Assembly (NCBI GenBank): GCA_947177425.1
Contig: CAMWUN010000038.1
Coordinates: forward strand, 1 to 34,591
Length of the DNA stretch: 34,591 bases
Direction of reading: 5' to 3'
Source: an uncultured bacterium
GTDB lineage: Bacteria > Bacillota > Clostridia > Lachnospirales > Lachnospiraceae
Shown: positions 24,824 through 32,584 of the stretch, one piece after another
Numbering within the stretch: position 1 is the first letter of the stretch
Layout of the letters: each line of letters starts with the position of its first letter
Made by a program: the position numbers and the translations under genes
Notes under the pieces: model-generated
Database searches by the model: none
Seen by the model: the letters and a program-made list of their open reading frames with translations, nothing else
Told to the model about the DNA's origin: nothing

Positions 24824-26740
24824 ATGCCGAACAATGAAAAGAAAGACAGTTTTATACTGCAGGCGGGGATTCTGGCGTCAGCCGGAATCATCTGCCGCAT
24901 TATAGGGCTTCTCTACAATACGCCTCTGGTTATGATTATCGGGGATGAGGGGAATGGATACTACAACAGTGCTTACTATGCATACAGCATTGTCCTGCTG
25001 GTATCCTCCTACAGTATCCCTTCCGCAGTTTCTAAGGTAATTGCCCAGAGGCTGGCAACAAGGGAATATCGGAATGCGCACAGAATTTTTTGCTGCGCTT
25101 TTATTTATGTGCTGGTAGTAGGTGGTATTGCCAGCTTATTTGTGTTTTTTGGAGCGGGGATTCTGGTGAAGATGGAAAGCGCCATCCTGCCTCTTAGGAT
25201 ACTTGCCCCGACCATTTTTTTCAGCGGTATTCTGGGTGTGCTGCGTGGGTATTTCCAGGCCCATAAGACGATGCTCCAGACTTCCGTATCCCAGATTATG
25301 GAGCAGATTGTCAACGCGGCGGCAAGCATCGGCATGGCCTATATGCTGGTGCAGATGGCGGAGGGGAAAGATACCACTACCGTTGCTTCCTATGGCGCAG
25401 CAGGAGGGACCCTGGGAACAGGAGCCGGGGTGCTGGCAGGCCTTTTATTTATGCTGGCTGTTTATGGGCTGAACAGGGGGACGATTAAGAAGCGGGTGGA
25501 AAAGGATACGACCCATACAGATGAATCCTATGGAGATATCTTTAAAATGATTCTGATGGTGGTTACTCCTTTTATCATCAGCACTGGCATTTACAATATC
25601 AATAACTTTCTGGACAACACGATTTACCAGAATATTATGATGGAAGTGAAAGAGATAGAGGAAGCGCTGGTTGCCACGGACTTAAGCTCTGTGTCCAAGG
25701 GGACTAAAATTTCCAATATCCCCATTGCCCTTGCCTCGTCCATGGCAACTGCGCTGATACCGGGGATTTCCAGCGATTTTGTGAAGGGCCGTCTTGGCGG
25801 CGTGCGCAGGAAGGTGGCCAAGTCGGTGAAAGTGACCATGCTGATTTCCATTCCCTGCGCAGTGGGGATAGGTGTGCTGGCTAAACCCATCATGATGGTG
25901 ATATTCCATCAGCCTGACACCCTTGAAATTTCATCGGCTCTTTTGACATGCATGGCGGTAAGTATTGTATTTTATGCATTGTCAACTCTCACCCAGGCAA
26001 TCTTACAGTCTATAGGAAAGATGAAGACTCCTATCGTCAATGCATCGGCGGCGGTGATTATCCACGCAGGGGTAATGATTGCAATGATGCTGTTTATGGA
26101 TGTTAAATATAGTCTTTACTATTATGTTTTTGCAACAGTACTGTATTCCTTCCTGTTATGTATGCTGAACCAGATTTCCGTGCGCCGTCATCTGAAGTAC
26201 AGACAGGAAGCTGATAAGACCTTTTTACGGCCTATAGGCGCCTCTATTGTTATGGGAGCGGTTGCCTATGGGGTATATCAGGGATTATATTACCTCTGCA
26301 AAATTAATATCATATCACTGGCGGCAGCCATTGCAGTGGGCGGAATGATTTACTTTGTCCTGGTCATCCGCTGGAAGGCAGTGACAGAGGAAGAAATGCA
26401 GGGTATGCCGAAAGGCTATATGCTGATTGGAATTGCAAAGAAATTTGGAATCATGAAAACAGAAGAAGACAAATCCGGTAAAAAAAGCGCGAAAAAGAAT
26501 AAAACTTCTTCCAGCAAAAAGAAAGCAGCCGGGGAAAACACAGCCACAAAAGAGAAAAATGCACAGGCAGGAGGAAAGCGCCTGACTGAATGGGAAGCTG
26601 TGCCAGGCAGGGAAACAGAGCGGGAAGATGTGTCTGACAGGGAAACAGAAATACCCACTTGGAAAACCCGGGAAGCAGACAGCCGTCCGGCTATGAAGGA
26701 GACAGCGGAAGAGGACGAGGATTACTGGCTGGATGATTAA
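24824..26740 (+). CDS. MATE-like lipid flippase (SpoVB/MurJ/polysaccharide export family)
   Basis: A 638-aa product. About 14 hydrophobic segments occupy residues 10-525. The opening FILQAGILASAGIICRIIGLLYNTPL and the LRGYFQAHKTMLQTSVSQIMEQIVN stretch are characteristic of SpoVB/YtgP/MurJ-type flippases of Firmicutes, which move lipid-linked wall precursors. The last 100 residues are an unusual cytosolic tail, first Lys/Ser-rich (KSGKKSAKKNKTSSSKKK), then with Arg-Glu-Thr-Glu repeats and an acidic end (EEDEDYWLDD). The gene starts 21 bases after glgA and probably shares its transcript. The exact substrate is not clear. Confidence 0.88.
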   Translation: MPNNEKKDSFILQAGILASAGIICRIIGLLYNTPLVMIIGDEGNGYYNSAYYAYSIVLLVSSYSIPSAVSKVIAQRLATREYRNAHRIFCCAFIYVLVVGGIASLFVFFGAGILVKMESAILPLRILAPTIFFSGILGVLRGYFQAHKTMLQTSVSQIMEQIVNAAASIGMAYMLVQMAEGKDTTTVASYGAAGGTLGTGAGVLAGLLFMLAVYGLNRGTIKKRVEKDTTHTDESYGDIFKMILMVVTPFIISTGIYNINNFLDNTIYQNIMMEVKEIEEALVATDLSSVSKGTKISNIPIALASSMATALIPGISSDFVKGRLGGVRRKVAKSVKVTMLISIPCAVGIGVLAKPIMMVIFHQPDTLEISSALLTCMAVSIVFYALSTLTQAILQSIGKMKTPIVNASAAVIIHAGVMIAMMLFMDVKYSLYYYVFATVLYSFLLCMLNQISVRRHLKYRQEADKTFLRPIGASIVMGAVAYGVYQGLYYLCKINIISLAAAIAVGGMIYFVLVIRWKAVTEEEMQGMPKGYMLIGIAKKFGIMKTEEDKSGKKSAKKNKTSSSKKKAAGENTATKEKNAQAGGKRLTEWEAVPGRETEREDVSDRETEIPTWKTREADSRPAMKETAEEDEDYWLDD

Positions 26741-26852
26741 ATTAAAAGATCAAAAAATTAAATAAAAATGGAATTTGAACGACCGCATAGAATAAAGCCT
26801 TCTGGAAATAATAATACCGTCGCATAAGACAATATTTTCAGGAGGTATTATC

Positions 26853-27038
26853 ATGGCAAATTTATCAGAACTGGATTTACAGAACCTGCGTCACTTAATC
26901 GGCGGTTATGATGTAACACACTGCAAAATGAAGGAATATGCATCCTGTGCAACAGATACAGAGATTAAGCAGTTCTTTGAAAAAGGGGCAAAATCAGCAA
27001 TGGAAAACAAGACTCAGTTGATGAAGTTTTTGCAGTAG
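26853..27038 (+). CDS. Small CotF-like coat-associated protein
   Basis: A 61-aa product behind a perfect AGGAGG with a good spacer. It is helical, with LSELDLQNLRHLIGGYDVTH and then CATDTEIKQFFEKGAKSAM, resembling the N-terminal half of clostridial CotF/coat-associated helical-bundle proteins. It is paired with the next gene, 12 bases away, which resembles the other half. A sigma-K-like -10 (CATAGAATA, 26786-26794) lies upstream without a clear -35, so mother-cell expression is possible but weakly supported. Confidence 0.65.
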   Translation: MANLSELDLQNLRHLIGGYDVTHCKMKEYASCATDTEIKQFFEKGAKSAMENKTQLMKFLQ

Positions 27039-27050
27039 GAGGTAAGGAAG

Positions 27051-27311
27051 ATGCAGATGAATGAAAAGACAATGGTAGCGGATACACTGACAGGTATCAA
27101 TGGGGAACTGGTGCGTTTTGGGGAAATGATCGCGCAGACAGAGGACAAGGAACTGAAACAGACTTTAAAACAGTTCCGCAATACTTGTGAAAAGTCACAG
27201 GAAGAACTGTACCAGATAGCAAGGGAAAAATCTTACTATGTGCCTGCCGCAAAGGCAACACAGGAGGAAGTGGATCATGTGAGGAGCCTGTTTACAGGAG
27301 GAACACTTTAA
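27051..27311 (+). CDS. CotF-family spore coat-like protein
   Basis: An 86-aa product; AGGAGG lies eight bases before the ATG at 27051. It carries the family pattern KTMVADTLTGINGELVRFGEM and the C-terminal YYVPAAKATQEEVDHVRSLF (YxVPAxxAxxxEV), as in CotF/COG5577 proteins. A ferritin-like two-helix bundle is likely. It is cotranscribed with the preceding small gene and followed by a strong terminator. A coat role is inferred from the family. Confidence 0.8.
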   Translation: MQMNEKTMVADTLTGINGELVRFGEMIAQTEDKELKQTLKQFRNTCEKSQEELYQIAREKSYYVPAAKATQEEVDHVRSLFTGGTL

Positions 27312-27316
27312 GCACC

Positions 27317-27383
27317 ATGGCATTTTATAGGTGAGTCAGGGGAGACGGCGCAGCTTCGGCTGGGCCGTTTTTCCAAATGCCAT
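27317..27383 (+). terminator. Strong terminator nested in a 9-bp inverted repeat
   Basis: ACGGC-G-CAGC (27345-27354), a TTCG tetraloop and GCTG-G-GCCGT (27359-27368) form a near-perfect stem followed by TTTTT. The whole is flanked by ATGGCATTT (27317-27325) and AAATGCCAT (27375-27383), a perfect inverted repeat that could extend the fold or form a cruciform. It ends the coat-protein transcript. Confidence 0.88.
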
Positions 27384-27454
27384 AAGCTGGCCTGTGAAGC
27401 GTGCTGTCCGTTGTTTTTTGCAAAGATATTTTGCCTGCTATAGAAAAGGAACAG

Positions 27455-27485
27455 TCACAAAACTGTAACCTTTTTCTGCTATAAT
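27455..27485 (+). promoter_or_regulatory. BceR-like operator and extended -10 for the two-component operon
   Basis: TCACA-AAAC-TGTAA at 27455-27468 matches the TNACA-N4-TGTAA inverted repeat known for BceR-type regulators. Exactly 11 bases later lies TATAAT (27480-27485) preceded by TGC, an extended -10. No -35 hexamer is visible, as expected for an activator-dependent promoter. The same arrangement recurs at 29398. Confidence 0.78.
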
Positions 27486-27509
27486 AAAAAGAAAAGGCGG
27501 AAACCGACT

Positions 27510-28181
27510 ATGGCTGATTTATATTATATTGAAGACGATCCTGATATTGCAAGCGCTGTAAAAGAATATCTGGAACAAAAAGATTTCAGGGTGACGATAT
27601 GTGCGACCCTTGCACAGGCAGTGCAGGCTTTAAAAATGCATGTGCCTGCCCTTGTTTTACTGGACTGGAATATGCCGGATGGACGGGGAGACAGTATGTG
27701 CCAGTGGATTCGGGGCAACTGGAAGGAACTGCCCATTATTTTCCTTACAGTCCGGGGAGATTCCAGCGATATTGTTTCCGGTTTTCAAAACGGCGCTGAC
27801 GACTATGTAGTCAAACCCTTTGAACTGGAAGTATTGCACTCCCGGATCCTGGCATTACTGCGCAGGACTGGAAATGTGTCTAAGCAGTATCTTTCCTGTG
27901 ACGGAATCATGATTGACGTAAACCGCCGGACGGTTTCCTGCCATTTAGAGGAAATAAATTTAAGCGTGGCCGAATATCAGCTTCTTTTGTATTTGATGCA
28001 AAACAAAGGAAGGACTGTTACCAGAGAAAAAATTTTGGAGCAGGTATGGGATGTGAATGGAAATTATGTAAATGACAACACCCTGACAGTTACCATGAAG
28101 CGGCTGCGGGATAAGCTTAGCCAGCCGGAGTGTCTCAAAACAGTCAGAAGTGTAGGCTATCGTATGGAGGATACTATATGA
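27510..28181 (+). CDS. OmpR-type response regulator (BceR/VncR-like)
   Basis: A 223-aa product. The receiver domain (1-115) has acidic EDD at residues 8-10, phospho-acceptor Asp52 in LLDWNMPDGRGD, and DDYVVKPF with the conserved Lys. The winged-helix DNA-binding domain (about 125-220) contains INLSVAEYQLLLYLMQNKGRTVTREKI and a final DKLSQ...VRSVGYRM. It is predicted to activate the ABC transporter genes downstream and its own operon through the BceR-like repeats. The stop overlaps the kinase start (ATGA), so the pair is translationally coupled. The ribosome site (AAGGCGG) is weak. Confidence 0.93.
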   Translation: MADLYYIEDDPDIASAVKEYLEQKDFRVTICATLAQAVQALKMHVPALVLLDWNMPDGRGDSMCQWIRGNWKELPIIFLTVRGDSSDIVSGFQNGADDYVVKPFELEVLHSRILALLRRTGNVSKQYLSCDGIMIDVNRRTVSCHLEEINLSVAEYQLLLYLMQNKGRTVTREKILEQVWDVNGNYVNDNTLTVTMKRLRDKLSQPECLKTVRSVGYRMEDTI

Positions 28182-29404
28182 GTGGACGGAAAAACTGTTT
28201 CGTTGTGATTGGCTTTGTATTATCCACCAGTCTGATTGCCTGTGCAATTTCTGTCATGCTTGTTTCTTACCATTATAGCAGAATCCAGTTTGAACTGTTA
28301 AGCGCTATTTGTGGGAAGGTGGCGGAGCAGGCGCCGGAAACAAAAAAAGTTATTTCTGCTACGCTTAAAGAATATACAGGCGGAAATACCGGGGCAAAAG
28401 CGGAGGATGGTTTTTTATCAACTTTGGGATACCGTATATCTGATTTTGCAGGTCCGGCTTACAGGCAAAATTTTTTATTTTTGACAGCAGGGGTTCTGAC
28501 AGGAGTTTTTCTTTTTCTCTTTACTTTTTTGTACCGCAATAAAATTGAAGCCATGCGGATTCGGGCTTTAGCAGATTATCTGGAACAGGTTAATACTGGC
28601 AAAGCAGTCCTTCCCGCCGTTTCAGGTGAGGATGACTTTTCTAAGCTGGAAGATGAAATATACAAAACTGTGACTTTTCTCTATCACACGAAAGATGCGG
28701 CGGTACAGGCAAAAAATGGTTTTGCGGAAAATCTGTCCAATATTGCCCATCAGATAAAAACGCCGATAACGGCCATTTCTTTGTCGGTTCAGATGATGAA
28801 ACAGGACTTCGCTGACAAACCATCAGGCTCATCCTGCAATACTTTAAGCCCCATGGCAAATCATCTGGAACAGGTGGGAAAACAGCTTTTACGGCTTTCT
28901 CATCTGGAGGAAGCCCTGCTGGTATTATCCCGGATCGATGCCGGGGCATTACTTTTGCAAAAGAATGATACAGATGTTTTTACCATACTTGTCCTTGCTG
29001 CAGACAACCTGCAGGAATTGTTTGCCAGTTATGGCACTTTTGCCGATATACCGGAACTGGGTGAAATGATGGTAACTGTTAACCTGGACTGGACCATGGA
29101 GGCGGTGATGAATCTGATGAAAAACTGTATGGAACACAGCAATGGGGGCCCCATCCATTGCTCATACGGGCAGAATCCCTTATATACGGAAATTCTTATC
29201 TGGGATGAAGGAGAAGGGTTTGCAAAAGAGGATATTCCACATCTCTTTGAACGGTTCTACCGGGGGAAGAATGCCAGTGATGGAGGCATTGGAATCGGAT
29301 TAGCCCTGGCAAAAGAGATTATTGAACGCCAGAACGGAACCATACGGGCCAAAAATAAACCGGAAGGCGGCGCCCTTTTTGAAATCCGTTTCTACAGTCA
29401 CTGA
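28178..29404 (+). CDS. Sensor histidine kinase
   Basis: A 408-aa product starting at the ATG inside the regulator's stop. There are two membrane helices (about 7-28 and 97-117) with a roughly 65-residue outer loop, longer than in intramembrane-sensing BceS kinases, so it may bind a ligand itself or resemble VncS. The H-box is NIAHQIKTPITAIS with His191, the N-box is NLMKNCMEHS, the G boxes are WDEGEGFAKEDI and GGIGIGLALAKEII, and the F box is HLFERFYRG. It would phosphorylate Asp52 of the adjacent regulator. It is probably involved in sensing antimicrobial peptides or envelope stress, given the transporter downstream. Confidence 0.92.
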   Translation: MSGRKNCFVVIGFVLSTSLIACAISVMLVSYHYSRIQFELLSAICGKVAEQAPETKKVISATLKEYTGGNTGAKAEDGFLSTLGYRISDFAGPAYRQNFLFLTAGVLTGVFLFLFTFLYRNKIEAMRIRALADYLEQVNTGKAVLPAVSGEDDFSKLEDEIYKTVTFLYHTKDAAVQAKNGFAENLSNIAHQIKTPITAISLSVQMMKQDFADKPSGSSCNTLSPMANHLEQVGKQLLRLSHLEEALLVLSRIDAGALLLQKNDTDVFTILVLAADNLQELFASYGTFADIPELGEMMVTVNLDWTMEAVMNLMKNCMEHSNGGPIHCSYGQNPLYTEILIWDEGEGFAKEDIPHLFERFYRGKNASDGGIGIGLALAKEIIERQNGTIRAKNKPEGGALFEIRFYSH

Positions 29405-29428
29405 GTTGTAACTTTCGTCTGCTATACT
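29398..29428 (+). promoter_or_regulatory. Second BceR-like operator and extended -10, for the ABC transporter
   Basis: TCACT-GAGT-TGTAA at 29398-29411 matches the operator pattern with one change and overlaps the kinase stop codon. TATACT with TGC before it follows at 29423-29428, again 11 bases after the repeat. Between the promoter and the ATPase start the 5' leader holds a small GGGGA-GCAG-TCCCC hairpin (29447-29460). Confidence 0.75.
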
Positions 29429-29530
29429 GTAAATTGTAAAAACTGTGGGGAGCAGTCCCCCATATGCACAGGTAAATACCAAAAGGGTATACCATTATGC
29501 CTGGAAGGTACTGCAGGTGAAGGAGGAAAA

Positions 29531-30229
29531 ATGATGGAGATATTAAGATGCGAGGGAGTCAGAAAGATATACGGCTCGGGAAGCAATCAGGTAGAGGCGC
29601 TTAATGGAATTGATTTGTCAGTCAGTAAGGGGGAATTTGTGGCAATTATCGGGGCATCCGGCTCGGGAAAGTCTACTCTGCTGCATATTCTGGGCAGTGT
29701 AGACAAGCCCACAGAAGGGAAAGTAACCATAGATGGAACAGAACTTTCACAGTTGAATCAGACACAGGCGGCAATTTTCCGGCGCAGAAAGGTGGGGCTG
29801 GTGTATCAGTTTTATAACCTGATTCCCACCCTTACCGTGCAGAAAAATATACTTATGCCGCTTGCACTTGACAGGAAAAAACCAAATAAGGAATATTTTG
29901 AAAAAATTGTCAGTTCCCTTGGTATTTCTGATCGGCTTGATGCTTTGCCGAACCAGTTATCAGGCGGACAGCAGCAAAGGGTTGCGATTGCACGCTCTCT
30001 GATATACCGTCCGGCACTATTTCTGGCAGACGAACCTACGGGAAATCTGGATCAGAAAAATTCAAAAGAAATTATTGATATGCTCAAACTCTCTAACCGC
30101 AATCTGGAGCAGACGATTTTGCTGATTACCCATGATGAAAAGACAGCCCTGGAAGCAGACCGGATTATAACTGTTGAGGATGGGCGGATTATCAGTGATG
30201 AACGGCGGGAGGTGAAAGCGTTGTCATAA
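29531..30229 (+). CDS. ABC transporter ATPase (LolD/MacB/BceA type)
   Basis: A 232-aa product. AGGAGG at 29521 could serve the ATG at 29531 or, with better spacing, 29534. Walker A is GASGSGKST, the Q-loop segment is [13 protein letters not shown], the signature is LSGGQQQR, Walker B is [12 protein letters not shown] and the switch His is in ITHDE. This is the subfamily that powers FtsX-type mechanotransmission permeases, matching the next gene. It probably confers resistance to peptide antibiotics or takes part in flux sensing with the kinase. Confidence 0.94.
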   Translation: MMEILRCEGVRKIYGSGSNQVEALNGIDLSVSKGEFVAIIGASGSGKSTLLHILGSVDKPTEGKVTIDGTELSQLNQTQAAIFRRRKVGLVYQFYNLIPTLTVQKNILMPLALDRKKPNKEYFEKIVSSLGISDRLDALPNQLSGGQQQRVAIARSLIYRPALFLADEPTGNLDQKNSKEIIDMLKLSNRNLEQTILLITHDEKTALEADRIITVEDGRIISDERREVKALS

Positions 30230-30241
30230 ATATGACAGCAA

Positions 30242-32509
30242 ATGGCTATGTGGAAAGATTATTCAGCAGATTATATTAAAAACAATCGTTCATCCAGCTT
30301 CTCTGTAAGACTCTCAGCTTTTATTTCAGCTTTGCTTTTATCATTGCTGTGCGGGTTATTTTATAACGCATGGAAATATGAGGTCGAGAGGATCGAGCGG
30401 GAAGAAGGCGGCTGGCAGAGCAGGATCATAGGAGAGTTTGATAAGGAAGACCTGGAAGCCATAAAAAATTTTGCCAGTGTAAAAGATGTGGTGGTTACAA
30501 ATGCTGCTTCTTTTGGCGGGCCGGCCTATCGTAATGAAAAGGAAAGCAAAGGGGCGGAAATGGCAGCCGATATTTATTTTGATGATTATGGAGTAGTTTT
30601 TTCCGATACACACCGTATAGCAGAACTGATTGAGATTTCACCGGAAAAGATTATTTATAATTACGAACTTCTGGCAATGTATCTGATTCGCGATGAAGAA
30701 GATACTGCGCCAAGACTAATATTTCCGATGTTCATACTGATAATGGCACTGGCGTCGTTCTCGCTGATTGTGATTATACACAATTCTTTTTCAGTATCCA
30801 TGAACGCAAGAATCCATCAGTTTGGTATTTTCTCCAGTATTGGCGCTACACCAAAGCAAATCCGGGCGTGTCTTTTGCATGAAGCGGCAGTTCTTTGTGC
30901 ATTACCGGTATTGGCTGGAAACCTGCTTGGAATTGCAGGCAGCATGGGACTGATACAGCTATTAAATATATTGCTTGAAGACAATATTCCGGGCCGGCAT
31001 AAATCGGTTCCAGGTTATCATCCGCTGGTCCTGATAGTGACACTGCTTTTAACAGTTATAACTATATGGATTTCTGCGTGGCTGCCAGCCAGAAAATTAA
31101 GCAGGGTGACACCCCTTGAGGCAATTAAAAACACAGGGGAACTGCAGTTAAACCGCAAGAAGGAAGCCCCCATCCTTACTCTTTTGTTTGGAATGGAAGG
31201 GGAACTGGCCAAAAATGCACTGGCAGCCCAGAAGAGAGCCCTGCGGACGGCATCGCTGTCCCTGATATTTTCTTTTATGGCATTTACAATCATGCAGTGT
31301 TTCTTCACACTTTCAGGAATCAGTACAAAGGAAACTTACTTTGAAAGGTATAAGGATGCCTGGGATATCATAGTGACAGTTAAGGATACGGAACTGGATG
31401 CATTTGATGAAACAGAAGCAGTTGGGGAACTTACCGGTGTGAGAAATGCTGTAGTGTATCAAAAGGCAGCGGCAAAGAGAATTATTTCAGAGGAAGAGAT
31501 GAGCGGGGAGATGAAATCCTTCGGCGGTTTTTCCCATGCTTCCGGAAATTATGTAACGCAAGTTGATGGCGGATGGCTGGTAAATGCCCCAGTTGTGATA
31601 CTGGACGACAACAGCTTTTTGGCTTATTGTGAGCAGATTGGCATTGCGCCTCGAATCGATGGGGCGGTGATAAGAAACCAGATATGTGACGTGACAAATC
31701 CTGATTTCAGGCATCCTGATTTTGTGCCTTATATAAAAGAACCTGACAATGGTGAAAACGCTGTAAGTGTTTTAAGGCAGTCAGGTAATGAAGAAATGAC
31801 AGCAGAGGTTCCTATTCTGGCATATACAGAGGAAGTTCCTGTTTTAAGGGAGGAGTATGCATCCATTGATTATTATGAACTGGTGCATTTTATGCCGGTG
31901 TCTTTATGGAAAGAAATCAAAAGACAGGCAGGGGGAATGGAGGAAGATATTTACATTCGTGTCCTTGGCAGGGAAAATGTGACATTGGAGGAACTGGATA
32001 CACTGCAAAGAGAGATAAATCAGCTCGTCAGTCAGAAATATACCGCAGAATTTGAAAACCGTATTCAGGAATATGAAACGAATGATAAGCAGATACAGGG
32101 AATGATGGCTATATTTGGAGGTTTTTGCGTCCTGCTTGCGGTGATTGGCATTGGCAATGTGTTTTCCAATACAATGGGATTTGTGCATCAAAGGAAAAGA
32201 GAGTTTGCAAGGTATATGTCAGTGGGAATGACCCCGAAGGAAATCAAAAAAATGTTCTGCATTGAGGCGCTGGTTCTGGCAGTGCGTCCAGTTTTGCCGG
32301 CCCTTTTCCTGTCAGCTGCGGCAGTGGGGTATATGCTGAAAATGAGTTATCTTGCCGCAGGAGAATTTCTGGCAGAGGCCCCCTTTATTCCAGTCGCTGT
32401 TTTCATGCTGGCTGTTTTAGGGTCAGTGGCACTGGCTTATTCTCTTGCGTGGCGAAATGTCCGCAAAATCAGTCTGGCGCAGGTTCTTAAGGATGATACG
32501 ATGATGTAA
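30242..32509 (+). CDS. FtsX-type ABC permease (MacB/BceB/VncF-like)
   Basis: A 755-aa product. Eight membrane helices in a 1+3 and 1+3 layout (about 25-45, 162-185, 212-240, 268-285; 338-356, 615-640, 672-695, 710-735) enclose two outer domains, a small one (46-160) and a large one (357-613). The repeated FtsX motifs FGIFSSIGATPKQIR and FARYMSVGMTPKEIK, and the ends LSRVTPLEAIKN and KISLAQVLKDD, mark an internal duplication. No Shine-Dalgarno lies just before ATG 30242; translation probably restarts from the ATPase gene 12 bases upstream. It differs from the 10-helix BceB layout, so the VncF-like description fits better. Confidence 0.9.
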   Translation: MAMWKDYSADYIKNNRSSSFSVRLSAFISALLLSLLCGLFYNAWKYEVERIEREEGGWQSRIIGEFDKEDLEAIKNFASVKDVVVTNAASFGGPAYRNEKESKGAEMAADIYFDDYGVVFSDTHRIAELIEISPEKIIYNYELLAMYLIRDEEDTAPRLIFPMFILIMALASFSLIVIIHNSFSVSMNARIHQFGIFSSIGATPKQIRACLLHEAAVLCALPVLAGNLLGIAGSMGLIQLLNILLEDNIPGRHKSVPGYHPLVLIVTLLLTVITIWISAWLPARKLSRVTPLEAIKNTGELQLNRKKEAPILTLLFGMEGELAKNALAAQKRALRTASLSLIFSFMAFTIMQCFFTLSGISTKETYFERYKDAWDIIVTVKDTELDAFDETEAVGELTGVRNAVVYQKAAAKRIISEEEMSGEMKSFGGFSHASGNYVTQVDGGWLVNAPVVILDDNSFLAYCEQIGIAPRIDGAVIRNQICDVTNPDFRHPDFVPYIKEPDNGENAVSVLRQSGNEEMTAEVPILAYTEEVPVLREEYASIDYYELVHFMPVSLWKEIKRQAGGMEEDIYIRVLGRENVTLEELDTLQREINQLVSQKYTAEFENRIQEYETNDKQIQGMMAIFGGFCVLLAVIGIGNVFSNTMGFVHQRKREFARYMSVGMTPKEIKKMFCIEALVLAVRPVLPALFLSAAAVGYMLKMSYLAAGEFLAEAPFIPVAVFMLAVLGSVALAYSLAWRNVRKISLAQVLKDDTMM

Positions 32510-32531
32510 AGGCAAAAGCTGAATGTCAGAA

Positions 32532-32575
32532 AGCGGCGGCCGGAGAGCATACAGCCCGGATAACAGGCCGCCGCT
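32532..32575. terminator. GC-rich hairpin between convergent genes
   Basis: AGCGGCGGCC (32532-32541) and GGCCGCCGCT (32566-32575) are a perfect 10-bp inverted repeat with a 24-base loop, ten bases from the rqcH stop on the other strand and 22 bases after the permease stop. It probably blocks transcription from both sides, although neither strand has a long T-run. Confidence 0.6.
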
Positions 32576-32584
32576 GTGAAAGAC

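Noticed and set aside
26786-26794. Sigma-K promoter for the coat-protein pair
   Set aside because: The -10-like CATAGAATA is present but no matching -35 was found, so it is mentioned only as weak support.
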